DNA of 64,000 nucleotides from Egaibacter danicus (GCA_016707075.1 JADJII010000007.1:225891-289890); one strand, 5' to 3'. Positions 16,517 through 25,940 are shown, numbered from the stretch's first letter. Made by a program: numbers and translations. The notes: generated by a model from the letters alone, not told the origin.

Positions 16517-17694
16517 ACCACACCGTCTTTGCGCAGTTCTGCAATGCGCTCTGGGCTGTACCCAAATTTGCCAAGGATGGCTTCTGTATGCTGGCCCAGC
16601 GCCGGCACGGCGTCCATGCGGGGCGCGCCATGCTGCCAGGAGCCGGGCGGTATCAGCGCTGGGATGTTGCCAGCGGGTGTGTCAACTTCGGTCCAGCGAC
16701 CGCGCGCCTTGAGCTGCGGATGGGCCCAGACTTCAGCCATGGTGTTGACCTGCGCATTGGCAATGCCGGCTGTCTCCAGACGCTGCGCTACTTCAGGGGC
16801 CGTCAGGGTTGAGAAGGCCTGCAAAATCAGGCAGGACAAAACCTCACGCTGGGCACTGCGCCTGGCGTTGGTGGAGAAGCGCTCTTCCAGCGCAAGCCCG
16901 GGCTGCAACAGCACTTTCTCGCAAAACACTTTCCATTCACGCTCATTCTGCAGCCCCAGCATGACGGTCTTGCCATCACCCGCAGCAAAGGGGCCATAGG
17001 GGTAAATGGTTGCATGGCTGGCACCGGTGCGCGGTGGTGGCGAGGCCCCGTCAAAGGCGTAATACAGCGGGTAACTCATCCACTCCGCCAGCGACTCCAG
17101 CATGGAGATGTCAATGCGTTGACCTTGCCCGGTCTGCTGCCGGTGCATCAAGGCTGCAAGGATATTGGTGTAGGCGTACATGCCCGCAGCAATGTCGGCA
17201 ATGGAGGGGCCTGCTTTGGAAGGTGTATCAGGCGTGCCGGTAACCGATACAAACCCGGCTTCACTCTGAATCAGCAGGTCATAGGCTTTCTTGTCGCGGT
17301 AAGGGCCGTCACTGCCGTAGCCGGATATATCGCAAACAATAATTCCAGGTTTCAGCTTGCTTAGCGTTTCATAAGAAAGTCCCAGCCGCGAAGCCGCACC
17401 GGGTGCGAGATTTTGCACAACGATGTCCGCCTCTTCCAGGATCAGGCGCATCAATATTTTCTGCGCTTCATCGTGTTTCACATCCAGTGTGAGGCTTTCC
17501 TTGGACCGGTTGGTCCACACAAAATGTGATGCCAGACCGTGCACGCGCTCATCGTAGCCACGCGCAAAGTCACCCACACCCGGGCGCTCCACCTTGATAA
17601 CCCGCGCGCCCATATCCGCCAACTGGCGCGTAGCAAAGGGCGCAGCAATGGCGTGCTCCAATGTGACGACTGTAATTCCTTTGAGTGGCTGCAT
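16513..17694 (-). CDS. Class III (CaiB/BaiF) CoA-transferase
   Basis: A 393-residue family III CoA-transferase that moves CoA from a donor such as succinyl-CoA to a carboxylic acid. Visible signatures are 'GITVVTLEHAIAAPFATRQL', 'GARVIKVERPGVGDFAR', 'VVQNLAPGAASRLGL' and 'YGSDGPYRDKKAYDLLIQSE', with the catalytic Asp near residue 139. It has the usual full length. In this operon its likely substrate is an unsaturated or hydroxy C4/C5 dicarboxylate (itaconate, mesaconate or citramalate), by analogy with the Pseudomonas Ict-Ich-Ccl and Chloroflexus mesaconyl-CoA systems; this is inference. Confidence 0.88.
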   Translation of the reverse strand: MQPLKGITVVTLEHAIAAPFATRQLADMGARVIKVERPGVGDFARGYDERVHGLASHFVWTNRSKESLTLDVKHDEAQKILMRLILEEADIVVQNLAPGAASRLGLSYETLSKLKPGIIVCDISGYGSDGPYRDKKAYDLLIQSEAGFVSVTGTPDTPSKAGPSIADIAAGMYAYTNILAALMHRQQTGQGQRIDISMLESLAEWMSYPLYYAFDGASPPPRTGASHATIYPYGPFAAGDGKTVMLGLQNEREWKVFCEKVLLQPGLALEERFSTNARRSAQREVLSCLILQAFSTLTAPEVAQRLETAGIANAQVNTMAEVWAHPQLKARGRWTEVDTPAGNIPALIPPGSWQHGAPRMDAVPALGQHTEAILGKFGYSPERIAELRKDGVV

Positions 17695-17731
17695 GGTGAT
17701 AGGTGTAATGAATGGCGAATGACGCGTCGCT

Positions 17732-18604
17732 TCAGGCTAATGTGGCTGTGGCATCCATGGTGAGCCATCCTTCGTGATCCCGACCCCACAGGCGCACAGT
17801 CTTTCCATCAACTGAAGGTTGTCCATGTACTGAAAATGGATGGATATCAAATGTGGGCCGAACCGCCTTGAACTCAAAGCGGGCGACCTGGGCATCAGGC
17901 TTTTGCCGTCGCAGCAAGTCCATCAACAGCGTTGCAATCAGGGGGCCATGCACGATCAGCCCGGGGTACCCCTCAACTTCGGTTACATACTTGCGGTCGT
18001 AATGGATGCGGTGCCCGTTGAATGTCAAAGCGGAGTAGCGAAAAAGCAAAACATCATCCGGAACGATGTTTCGCTGCCAGGCCCATCCAGCAGGTGCGGC
18101 CTGGGGCGTAGGCGTGACGTCTCCAGGCTTGGGTGCGTCGCGATAAACAATATTGTGGTGCTCGGTCAACGCCACCGTTTTCGCACCGTTGCGTCGAATC
18201 TCGTGGCGAACCTTGACGAAAATCAGGTTACCGGTTCGGCCCGATTTTTCCTTGATGTCCACAATGGTTGACGTACGCGACAACGCATCGCCTACCAGCA
18301 GTGGCTCATGGAATTCAAAGTCGCTACCCGCCCACATGCGACGCGGCAGCGGGACAGGTGGCAAGAAGCCTCCGCGCTTTGCATGCCCGTCCGCGCCAAT
18401 TTCTGATTGCGGGTAGATCGGCAAAAAATACAGCCAATGCCACAGGTAAGGCAGGGCAGTTCCGGCGGGTGGACGGCCTGCGCTGTCGCGATGCACGCCC
18501 TTCTTTACCGGCCAATCGAGCGTAGCAGACAGGGCCGCATAAGGGGTAGCAGTTGCCACGTCATCCAGCGTTTCGCTGCGTCCTGTCCATGCTTGCAAAT
18601 TCAT
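17732..18604 (-). CDS. MaoC/FAS1-type acyl-CoA hydratase (itaconyl/mesaconyl-CoA hydratase-like)
   Basis: A 290-residue double-hotdog hydratase related to mesaconyl-C4-CoA hydratase and mitochondrial HTD2. The N-terminal half carries 'GTALPYLWHWLYFLPIYPQS' and 'RRMWAGSDFEFHEPLLVGDA', a FAS1-type dehydratase pattern. The C-terminal half has the MaoC-like catalytic stretch 'FRYSALTFNGHRIHYDRKYV' (Asn/His, near residue 205) and 'EGYPGLIVHGPLIATLL'. It sits 37 bases upstream of the CoA-transferase, so hydration of the CoA thioester before lysis is the expected step. Exact substrate uncertain among itaconyl-, mesaconyl- or related CoA esters. Confidence 0.85.
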   Translation of the reverse strand: MNLQAWTGRSETLDDVATATPYAALSATLDWPVKKGVHRDSAGRPPAGTALPYLWHWLYFLPIYPQSEIGADGHAKRGGFLPPVPLPRRMWAGSDFEFHEPLLVGDALSRTSTIVDIKEKSGRTGNLIFVKVRHEIRRNGAKTVALTEHHNIVYRDAPKPGDVTPTPQAAPAGWAWQRNIVPDDVLLFRYSALTFNGHRIHYDRKYVTEVEGYPGLIVHGPLIATLLMDLLRRQKPDAQVARFEFKAVRPTFDIHPFSVHGQPSVDGKTVRLWGRDHEGWLTMDATATLA

Positions 18605-18628
18605 AACTCTTTACTCCGCGATGTGGGC

Positions 18629-19606
18629 TCAATCAATCTTGATTTTCGCCGCAGTCACGACGCTTTTCCAGTGAGTAACTTCCTTTTGTACCAGTGTCTT
18701 GAGTTGGTCCGGTGTTCCTGTCTCGACTTCGGCACCCTGGTCTTCAATCTTCTTTTCCGTCGCTTTGTCATTCAGCACAGCGTTCATTTCCATGTTCAGC
18801 CGGTCAATCACCGCCTTGGGTGTTTTGGCAGGTGCGAACATGGCATACCACTGCGACAGGTTGACGTTGGGCACCCCCTGTTCAGTCAGTGTGGGCAGTT
18901 CCGGCATCACACGGGAACGCTTCTCGCCCGCAATCCCCAGCGCCCTGAGCTTGCCGCCTTTGACCTGCGGGTAGCCCGTGAACAAACTTGGAAACATGTA
19001 TTGCGTGGTTCCACCAATGGTATCCACCACTGCAGGTGCAGACCCCTTGTAAGGCACACCCACAACGTCCAGACCAATCGATAGTTTGAACAACTCACCC
19101 GCAATGTGCGGCGCCGTACCGTTACCAGCAGTGGCGTAGCTGAACGAGTCAGGCTTCGCCTTGATCAATTGCACCAGTTCCTTGACGTTCTTTGCGGGTA
19201 CAGCGTTATTGACGACCAGTACAGTGGGCGAGGCGGCAACCATGCCAATGGGTTCAAAGTCTGCCACCGGGTCGTACCTGAGTTTTTGCAACGCGGGGTT
19301 GATGCCGTGCGTTGCGATGTATCCAAACATGATGGTGTACCCATCCGGAGCAGCCCGGGCAACAAATTCGCTGGCGATGGCGCCGTTAGCGCCTGCCTTG
19401 TTTTCCACAATCACCGGCTTGCCCAGCCGGGCACTGAGCCCCTGTCCGATGATGCGCGCCATGGCGTCATTGGCCCCTCCGGCGGCAGTGGGAACAACGA
19501 TGGTGATGCCTTTTTCGGGCCAGGATTGCGCGTGCGCCGGTAACGCGCCCGCAACTGCCAGTGCCATCGCAGCAGCGAAAGGAATTGACCGTTTGGAAAA
19601 TGACAT
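18629..19606 (-). CDS. TctC/Bug-family tricarboxylate-transport binding protein
   Basis: A 325-residue periplasmic solute-binding protein. After a signal peptide ('FAAAMALAVAGALPAHAQS') come the family blocks 'PEKGITIVVPTAAGGANDAM', 'GKPVIVENKAGANG', 'YTIMFGYIATHGINP' and 'PYKGSAPAVVDTIGGTTQYM'. ATG 19606, preceded by AAGGAG, is the start; in-frame codons further upstream add no homology. It is the first gene of the catabolic operon, so it probably captures the dicarboxylate used by the enzymes behind it. No TctA or TctB membrane gene is present here, which is common for the expanded Bug family of Burkholderiales. Confidence 0.9.
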   Translation of the reverse strand: MSFSKRSIPFAAAMALAVAGALPAHAQSWPEKGITIVVPTAAGGANDAMARIIGQGLSARLGKPVIVENKAGANGAIASEFVARAAPDGYTIMFGYIATHGINPALQKLRYDPVADFEPIGMVAASPTVLVVNNAVPAKNVKELVQLIKAKPDSFSYATAGNGTAPHIAGELFKLSIGLDVVGVPYKGSAPAVVDTIGGTTQYMFPSLFTGYPQVKGGKLRALGIAGEKRSRVMPELPTLTEQGVPNVNLSQWYAMFAPAKTPKAVIDRLNMEMNAVLNDKATEKKIEDQGAEVETGTPDQLKTLVQKEVTHWKSVVTAAKIKID

Positions 19607-19690
19607 GAAACGCTCCTTTTGTATGTGGTGGACCGCATCTTGAGGGAGCCCGGAGGTTCTGTGAATTGCAACATTTGCTACTATTAGTGC

Positions 19691-20593
19691 ATGCCACGCA
19701 TTAATTTCGATCTTCAACAACTTCAGGCGTTTGTGGCGGTTGCGGATCGCGGCAGTTTTCGCGCGGCCGCCGAGCAGATTCATCTCTCCTCACCCGCTCT
19801 GAGCCGGCGTATTGAAAAACTGGAGACCATTCTTGGGGCACGTCTTTTCAACCGGACAACGCGTGATGTCGAGCTAACCCCGTTGGGGCGTGTTTTCCTC
19901 GAGCGCGCCCGCACAGCACTGGACGATCTGGAATCTGCGATGCTGAGCATCTCGGACATCGCTGGCAGCCGGCGCGGGCGGGTAACCGTCGCCTGCGTTC
20001 CATCCGCCGCCATTCATTTTTTGCCTGCAGCGGTGCGGTCATTCTCTGAAAAATACCCGCTGATCCGTGTGCGCCTCATTGATGAGGCTGCGGGCCAGAC
20101 GTTGACGAGCGTAGTATCTGGTGAATGCGACTTCGGCATCAGCTTTATGGGCAACCAGATTCCGGGCGTCGACTTCGAACCCATTCACATGGACCCATTT
20201 GTCCTGGCGATGCCGCGACAGCATGTGTTTGCGCGTCGCAAGTCTTTGTCCTGGGCCGACCTGGGAAACGAACGCCTGATTTCAGTTGCGAGGTCCAGTG
20301 GCAACCGGCAACTGCTCGACGATGCATTGGCCAAAGCTGGCCAAAACCCGTCTTACGTTTTTGAAGTGAACCACATTGCTACGTTGCTGGGAATGGTCGA
20401 TGCTGGACTGGGGCTTGCCGCAGTGCCTCGCCTCGCACTGCCTGTCTCGCACCCTACCCTGATAGGGGTTGCTCTTAAAAACCCTGAGGTGTCGCGCCAA
20501 CTGGGCCTGGCAACACGTCACGGGGCGTCACTTGGCGCCCCATCCCAGGTGTTTTATGAACATCTGCGAAATACGCTCAAATCCAGAAAGTAG
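19691..20593 (+). CDS. LysR-type transcriptional regulator of the dicarboxylate operon
   Basis: A 300-residue LysR regulator. The N-terminal winged helix is 'FDLQQLQAFVAVADRGSFRA' and 'IHLSSPALSRRIEKLETILG'; the periplasmic-binding-protein-like effector domain follows from about residue 90. It is divergent from the tctC-to-lyase operon with 84 bases between starts, the standard layout for a LysR protein controlling the neighbouring operon, and it likely responds to the imported acid or a CoA pathway intermediate. No stronger ligand prediction is possible from sequence. Confidence 0.9.
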   Translation: MPRINFDLQQLQAFVAVADRGSFRAAAEQIHLSSPALSRRIEKLETILGARLFNRTTRDVELTPLGRVFLERARTALDDLESAMLSISDIAGSRRGRVTVACVPSAAIHFLPAAVRSFSEKYPLIRVRLIDEAAGQTLTSVVSGECDFGISFMGNQIPGVDFEPIHMDPFVLAMPRQHVFARRKSLSWADLGNERLISVARSSGNRQLLDDALAKAGQNPSYVFEVNHIATLLGMVDAGLGLAAVPRLALPVSHPTLIGVALKNPEVSRQLGLATRHGASLGAPSQVFYEHLRNTLKSRK

Positions 20594-20648
20594 GCTGACA
20601 GCAGCAGATTCGGGTGCCGGCCATAGGTATGGGGCAATTTTTTGGAAT

Positions 20649-21596
20649 TCACCCATGACTCGCCGAAGTCCGTCGGAAATTGTCGCTGAACCCGTCCCAA
20701 GCAGGGCCTGAGAAAAGCCCCACCATCGACTGACGCAGCCACATGTTGCCCGCGTCCGCGTTGAAGCGCTCGTGCCAGTGTTGCTTGACTTTGTAGGCGG
20801 GCAGCGGCAAGGGCGGCTCCAGCACCTTCACGCGCTCCTGTTGGGCCAACGCATTGCCAAGTTGCCGTGGCACGATCACCAGAAACTCGGTCTGAGCCAC
20901 GATGCGGGCTACGCCCAGAAAGCTTTGCACGCGCAGAACCACGCGGCGATCCACCCGGTTCTTGGCCAGCACCTTGTCCACAATCGCATGGCCCGTGCCT
21001 GAGGCCATGACCAGGATGTGTCCCTCTGCCGAGAACGCCTTGCGCGTGAGTTTTGTGCCAATGCGAGGGTGGTCGCTGGATGCGAGGCAGACAAAGTCCT
21101 GCGCAAACAGGGCCTGCTGGTAAAAACCAGCCTCCAGATCGGGCGTGAAACCCACGGCCAGGTCGATGTCGCCTGACTCCAGCCTGCGACGGCTTTCAAT
21201 TGAAATCTTCTCAGCCTCGACAACGACGCCCGGCGCAGTTTTTTGAAGATGGTTGATGAGCCGCGGCAGCAACACAATTTCGCTGATGTCGGTCATGCAG
21301 ATCCGGAATTCGCGCACGGCCTGCTGGGGCACGAACGCACCGGTTGCCCCGCGTGCCTTTTCAAGCCACATCAGCGCTTCCAGCAAATCAGGGTAAATGG
21401 TTTGCGCGCGCGGCGTTGGTTCCATACCAGCCGACGTGCGGCAGAAAAGTGCATCATCAAAATGTCGGCGCAGCTTGTTCAGCACCATGCTGGCGCTGGC
21501 CTGCTCCATACCGAGCACCTGCGCCGCACGCGAGACGCTTTGCGTTTTGTAGACTTCAATGAAAACGCCGAGCCAGTCCAAGTCAAGCTTTGCCAT
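20649..21596 (-). CDS. LysR-type regulator, probable activator of mobA
   Basis: A 315-residue LysR protein: helix-turn-helix 'LGVFIEVYKTQSVSRAAQVL' and 'MEQASASMVLNKLRRHFDD', then 'TPRAQTIYPDLLEALMWLEK' and the effector domain. It resembles the PcpR/NahR/LinR branch in its N-terminal layout ('LDLDWLGVFIEVYKTQS'). It is divergent from the 3-hydroxybenzoate monooxygenase gene, separated by 115 bases that contain two AT-rich dyads of the LysR T-n11-A type. A role as the mobA activator responding to 3-hydroxybenzoate is inferred from position. Confidence 0.88.
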   Translation of the reverse strand: MAKLDLDWLGVFIEVYKTQSVSRAAQVLGMEQASASMVLNKLRRHFDDALFCRTSAGMEPTPRAQTIYPDLLEALMWLEKARGATGAFVPQQAVREFRICMTDISEIVLLPRLINHLQKTAPGVVVEAEKISIESRRRLESGDIDLAVGFTPDLEAGFYQQALFAQDFVCLASSDHPRIGTKLTRKAFSAEGHILVMASGTGHAIVDKVLAKNRVDRRVVLRVQSFLGVARIVAQTEFLVIVPRQLGNALAQQERVKVLEPPLPLPAYKVKQHWHERFNADAGNMWLRQSMVGLFSGPAWDGFSDNFRRTSASHG

Positions 21597-21613
21597 GGCG
21601 GCAGTGTACTGCT

Positions 21614-21648
21614 GTATATCAAAATAATATACTGAATATTAGATATTC
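21614..21648. promoter_or_regulatory. Two dyads in lysR-mobA intergenic region
   Basis: GTATAT-n7-ATATAC (21614-21632) and GAATAT-TAG-ATATTC (21634-21648) are adjacent perfect dyads, midway between the divergent lysR start (21596) and the mobA start (21712). The first has the T-n-A symmetry of LysR boxes. Confidence 0.55.
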
Positions 21649-21711
21649 TGCTTTGACGCAATAGTCCGGGCCTGCGATAGTCTGGAACGGTCTGTCAAAG
21701 GAAAGAATTAA

Positions 21712-23673
21712 ATGCAATTTCATCTCAATGGATTTCGAACCGGGGATCCCGGTCTTCTGGACGCTGCCGCGTCGCCCCTGGATATGCCTGCGGGGAACAC
21801 CCTTCCCGCTGAGGCAGATGTATTGATCGTCGGCTGCGGACCTGCCGGCCTGACCCTTGCCACGCAATTGGCAACCTTCCCGGACATCCGTACGGTGATC
21901 GTGGAACAGAAAACGGGTCCTTTGCAGTTGGGCCAGGCTGATGGCGTTGCCTGCCGGACGATGGAGATGTTCGAGGCCTTCGGGTTTGCCGAGCGCGTGC
22001 TGAAGGAGGCCTATTGGGTCAATGAGACGACCTTCTGGAAGCCAGACGATAACAACGGTGGGAGTGACCGCAGCCACATTGTGCGAAGTGGACGGGTTCA
22101 GGACGTGGAGGACGGCCTGTCGCACATGCCCCACGTGATCCTGAACCAGGCGCGCGTGCACGATTTCTATCTTGAGACCATGCAAAGGTCGGCCTCGCGG
22201 CTGGTGCCGCACTACGCCCGCCGCCTGGTGGGGCTTGAGCGTGCGCCCGATGGCACGTCAGATCACCCTGTCACGGTCCGGTTCGAGCGGCTGGACGCGG
22301 AGCACGCTGGCCAGGTCGAGACCATCCGTGCCCGTTATGTCGTGGGTTGCGATGGCGCGCGCAGTGCGGTGCGCCAGTCCATCGGTCGGATGCTGCAGGG
22401 CGATTCTGCCAACCATGCCTGGGGCGTGATGGACGTGCTCGTGGTCACCGATTTTCCCGACATCCGCTTCAAGTCACTCATCCAGTCCGCGGATGAAGGC
22501 AGCATCGTGCTCATCCCGCGCGAAGGCGGCTACCTTGTCCGAATTTATGTGGAGCTTGACAAGCTCAAAGAGAACGAGCGTGTTGCGGCCCGCAACATCA
22601 GCATTGACCAGCTGATTGCAGCCGCCCAGCGGATCTTTCATCCCTACAGTCTGGATGTGAAAGAAGTGGCATGGTGGTCGGTCTATGAAATCGGCCAGCG
22701 GCTATGTGACCGGTTTGACGACGTCGAACCTCATCAGATGGATACACGCCTGCCACACGTTTTCATTGCGGGCGATGCCTGCCACACCCACAGCCCGAAG
22801 GCGGGCCAGGGCATGAACGTCTCCATGCAGGACACATTCAACCTGGGCTGGAAGCTCGCGGCGGTGCTGCGGGGGCGCTGCCCGCCGAGCCTGCTCCATA
22901 CCTATTCTGCCGAGCGGCAGGCCGTGGCCAAAGAGTTGATCGACTTCGACCGTGAGTGGGCTGCGATGCTCAGCGCGCCGCTGAAGAAACCTGGTGATCC
23001 TGCAGGCACGGGCGTGGAGCCGGCTGACGTGCAACGCTACTTCGTGCAGCATGGCCGCTACACGGCCGGCACCGCAACGCACTACAAACCTGCGCTGCTC
23101 ACAGGTCCGTCCACCTATCAGCATCTGGCCGGGGGGCTGACGATCGGAACCCGTTTTCACTCTACGCCGGTCGTTCGCGTGGGTGACGGCAAGCCAATGC
23201 AGCTGGGCGAGGCCCTGGCGGCAGATGGTCGCTGGCGCCTGATCGCCTTTGCGGGCAAAAGCGATGATGCCGGGCCTGCGTCGCCCGTCGGCAGGCTTTG
23301 CAGCCACCTCGTCGAATCCCTCCAATCCCCCCTCAAGCGCTACACCACGGCGGGCGCTGACCTGGACACTGTCTTTGATGTGCGGGGCGTGTTCCAGCAG
23401 AGCCACCACCAGCTGGCCATCACCGCCATGCCCGAACTGCTGTTCCCGCACAAAGGTCGCTATGGGCTGCGAGACTATGAGAAGGCATTCTGTGCGCTGG
23501 ATGATGCGAACCAGAACATCTACACCCTGCGCCATATCGACCGCGAGCACGGCTGCCTGGTGGTGGTGCGCCCCGATCAGTACATCGCGCACATCCTGCC
23601 ACTGGACGCGACGAATGCGCTGGCGGCGTTTTTTTACGGCTTCATGCTGGATGCCAAAGCGGCTTTGTCCTAG
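21712..23673 (+). CDS. mobA: 3-hydroxybenzoate 4-monooxygenase
   Basis: A 653-residue FAD monooxygenase that converts 3-hydroxybenzoate to protocatechuate using NADPH and O2. It closely follows the plan I recall of Comamonas testosteroni MobA (about 640 residues), including the N-terminal 'MQFHLNGFR'. Motifs: the dinucleotide fold 'VLIVGCGPAGLTLATQLATF' near residue 38, 'GQADGVACRTMEMFEAFGFA' near 78, 'YVVGCDGARSAVR' near 213 (the DG motif) and 'VFIAGDACHTHSPKAGQGMN' near 348. A thioredoxin-like C-terminal domain follows, as in phenol hydroxylase. No protocatechuate ring-cleavage genes are in the window. Confidence 0.9.
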   Translation: MQFHLNGFRTGDPGLLDAAASPLDMPAGNTLPAEADVLIVGCGPAGLTLATQLATFPDIRTVIVEQKTGPLQLGQADGVACRTMEMFEAFGFAERVLKEAYWVNETTFWKPDDNNGGSDRSHIVRSGRVQDVEDGLSHMPHVILNQARVHDFYLETMQRSASRLVPHYARRLVGLERAPDGTSDHPVTVRFERLDAEHAGQVETIRARYVVGCDGARSAVRQSIGRMLQGDSANHAWGVMDVLVVTDFPDIRFKSLIQSADEGSIVLIPREGGYLVRIYVELDKLKENERVAARNISIDQLIAAAQRIFHPYSLDVKEVAWWSVYEIGQRLCDRFDDVEPHQMDTRLPHVFIAGDACHTHSPKAGQGMNVSMQDTFNLGWKLAAVLRGRCPPSLLHTYSAERQAVAKELIDFDREWAAMLSAPLKKPGDPAGTGVEPADVQRYFVQHGRYTAGTATHYKPALLTGPSTYQHLAGGLTIGTRFHSTPVVRVGDGKPMQLGEALAADGRWRLIAFAGKSDDAGPASPVGRLCSHLVESLQSPLKRYTTAGADLDTVFDVRGVFQQSHHQLAITAMPELLFPHKGRYGLRDYEKAFCALDDANQNIYTLRHIDREHGCLVVVRPDQYIAHILPLDATNALAAFFYGFMLDAKAALS

Positions 23674-23908
23674 TAGCAGTAATGGGAACTGACCGACAAC
23701 AGATGTGTCTATCGCGAATCCGGGTATCAACACAGGCCCAAATGGCTTGCTTGCAATGCCAGATTTTTCACCTGCCATGTGGAGGATCACGCACATCCTT
23801 CTGCTCTTCGAATTCGATGTTGTAGAGCTCGTTATTCGCGTCGCGCACGCGCTCGGGCATCTATCCGAAGCCACTATTTTGAAGTGCTACGGTTGCCATT
23901 TGCGGCGT

Positions 23909-24808
23909 TTAGTCGTGCAGGTGCTCATGCACAAACTGACGAAACCATGCCATCACCGGGGCTTCAGTACGCCCTGCCAGCGTGACGTAGGCAAACCGCG
24001 CAGAGGCCTGCAGCTTGGGCTTGATGGGTAATTCGACTAGTGACCCATCCTGCAAGCCCGCCCTGGCCGTCGCCAACACGCCCAGGTAAATCGCCTGAGT
24101 TCGCGCCACCGTTGCCAACAAGCTGGCGACGTCCTCACACAAAAGCGTGACCATTGCCGACGGGTTGGCCAACACACCGTATTGATCGACAAGCAAGCGC
24201 ACCACTTCATCCGACAACGGCGTAGACGCCACCGGGTACTGCGTGATGTCCTGAAAGCTGACAGCGCGTTTTGCGGCCAGGGGGTGGGCGGAATTGACGA
24301 TGAAACCTGCGCGAACCTCTCCAAGGGACTCAATGTTCAAGTCAGTGGCGGGTGTGACCCGGCGCATGTCCACCACCATGGCATCGAGCTGGCGGCTGCG
24401 CAGTTGCTGGATCTGCAACTCGGTGGAGCCGCGTGTAATGGCGACCCGCATGCCGGGGTAATGCCCGGCAGCACTGCACATCAGCGGTATCGTCAGCAAT
24501 GCGCCCGGCCCCGAGCCCAATCCAACGCTAACAGACCCCTGGCCGCCTTGCTGCAACAGCTGTGCGCTGTGGCGCAACTCAGCCGTATCGCGCACGATAT
24601 GGCGGGCACGCGCCACCACGTCCAGGCCCAGCGGCGTGAGCTCATTGCGCTTGCCAATGCGGTCCAGCACCTTGGCGCCCAAATCACCTTCCAGGCTCTG
24701 AATGCTGCGGCTGAGAGCCGATTGCGTGATGAACAGTTTTTCGGCCGCGCGGCTGAACGAGCCGGTGTCAGCCAGGGCCAGCAAGTGTTCCAGATGTTTG
24801 ATATTCAT
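23909..24808 (-). CDS. LysR-type transcriptional regulator
   Basis: A 299-residue LysR regulator: 'MNIKHLEHLLALADTGSFSR', 'KLFITQSALSRSIQSLEGDL', effector domain from about 90. It is divergent from a tctC-M20 hydrolase pair with about 140 AT-rich bases between starts, so it is the obvious candidate to control uptake and hydrolysis of the M20 substrate. Its convergent neighbour is mobA, with 235 bases of apparently non-coding DNA between. Confidence 0.9.
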   Translation of the reverse strand: MNIKHLEHLLALADTGSFSRAAEKLFITQSALSRSIQSLEGDLGAKVLDRIGKRNELTPLGLDVVARARHIVRDTAELRHSAQLLQQGGQGSVSVGLGSGPGALLTIPLMCSAAGHYPGMRVAITRGSTELQIQQLRSRQLDAMVVDMRRVTPATDLNIESLGEVRAGFIVNSAHPLAAKRAVSFQDITQYPVASTPLSDEVVRLLVDQYGVLANPSAMVTLLCEDVASLLATVARTQAIYLGVLATARAGLQDGSLVELPIKPKLQASARFAYVTLAGRTEAPVMAWFRQFVHEHLHD

Positions 24809-24946
24809 CTTTTGCAGCGCCTCAATGGGTAGAGAACGAGTCGAAAAATAATGAGAAAAATGAATGATAACGAGAAAAATAAGTCATTGGACACATTGTT
24901 TTCGCTCCCCTACCATTCACTTCACCCCTTTCTTTTGGAGCCCGTC

Positions 24947-25936
24947 ATGGATCTCACCCCCCGTTCCTTGATTCGTCACTGCAGTGCACTGTTTGCCGGC
25001 TTCGCGCTGGCAGCTTCGGTTGCCGCGCAGACCTATCCGTCCAAACCCGTCAGCATGATCGTGGCCTTTCCCGCGGGCGGCGGATCGGATGTACTCGGGC
25101 GCGCCGTCGGCAAAGGCATGGCTGAAGTGTTGGGACAGCCCGTCATCGTTGAAAATGTGGTGGGCGTGGGTGGCTCTTTGGGTGTACTCAAGGCAGCCAA
25201 TGCCCAGCCCGATGGTCACACCATCTTGGCGGGCTCTCCTCTGGAGCTCATTTACACACCGCTGGGTATGGCTGCGGCCAAAAACAAGCCGGAGGACATG
25301 CGCCTGGCAGCCCTGGTGGGGCACACGCCGATTGCGATTGTTGTGCGCAAGGATTTGCCGGTGAACACGCTCGAGGAATTTGTCGCACTGGCCAAGAAAG
25401 CTGAAAAGCCACTGAGCTTTGGCTCCACGGGCATCGGCTCCCTCTACCACCTGATGGCAGAAAAGGCGCTGCAAACCGCAGGGGCCCAAGGCCTTCACGC
25501 GCCATACAACGGTTTGGCGCCCTACCTCAAGGATTTGATGGGTGGCGTGATTGATTTCGCAGTAGTCCCCTTGGTCGGCCCGGTGTTAGGTGCCATTGAG
25601 GGCGGCCAAATCAAAGCGCTGGCTATTGCCTCCAACCAGCCATTGGCGCGCTTGCCCAAGCTGCCATTGGCAAGCGCCACCAAGGGCTTTGAAGACTACC
25701 AGTTCAGCATCTGGATTGGCATTCAAGCCAGCGCCAAGACACCTGATGCGCAAATGGCAGCGCTGCACAAAGCCGCCTACAGCGCACTGGGCAACCAGGA
25801 CATTCGCAAAATCATTGAGACAGCCGGCAGCACAGTGGCAGAACCCATGAGCTTGGCGCAACTCGACGCCTTCTACAAAAAGGAAGCGGCCACGGGTGTT
25901 GCCATTGCCAAGTCGATCAAACTGCAACCCCAGTAA
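24947..25936 (+). CDS. TctC/Bug-family substrate-binding protein
   Basis: A 329-residue periplasmic binding protein with signal peptide ('HCSALFAGFALAASVAA-QTY') and the family blocks 'YPSKPVSMIVAFPAGGGSDV', 'GQPVIVENVVGVGGSLGVLK', 'GSTGIGSLYHLMAEKAL' and 'FAVVPLVGPVLGAIEGG'. ATG 24947 follows TTGGAG and gives the clean signal peptide; an in-frame ATG at 24851 does not. The M20 amidohydrolase begins four bases after its stop, so the pair probably imports and cleaves an N-acyl amino acid. No membrane partner is encoded nearby. Confidence 0.9.
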   Translation: MDLTPRSLIRHCSALFAGFALAASVAAQTYPSKPVSMIVAFPAGGGSDVLGRAVGKGMAEVLGQPVIVENVVGVGGSLGVLKAANAQPDGHTILAGSPLELIYTPLGMAAAKNKPEDMRLAALVGHTPIAIVVRKDLPVNTLEEFVALAKKAEKPLSFGSTGIGSLYHLMAEKALQTAGAQGLHAPYNGLAPYLKDLMGGVIDFAVVPLVGPVLGAIEGGQIKALAIASNQPLARLPKLPLASATKGFEDYQFSIWIGIQASAKTPDAQMAALHKAAYSALGNQDIRKIIETAGSTVAEPMSLAQLDAFYKKEAATGVAIAKSIKLQPQ

Positions 25937-25940
25937 ATCC

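Noticed and set aside
23674..23908. Short frames between mobA and the next lysR
   Set aside because: None has a homology signal or a good ribosome site; the stretch appears non-coding or decayed beyond recognition.
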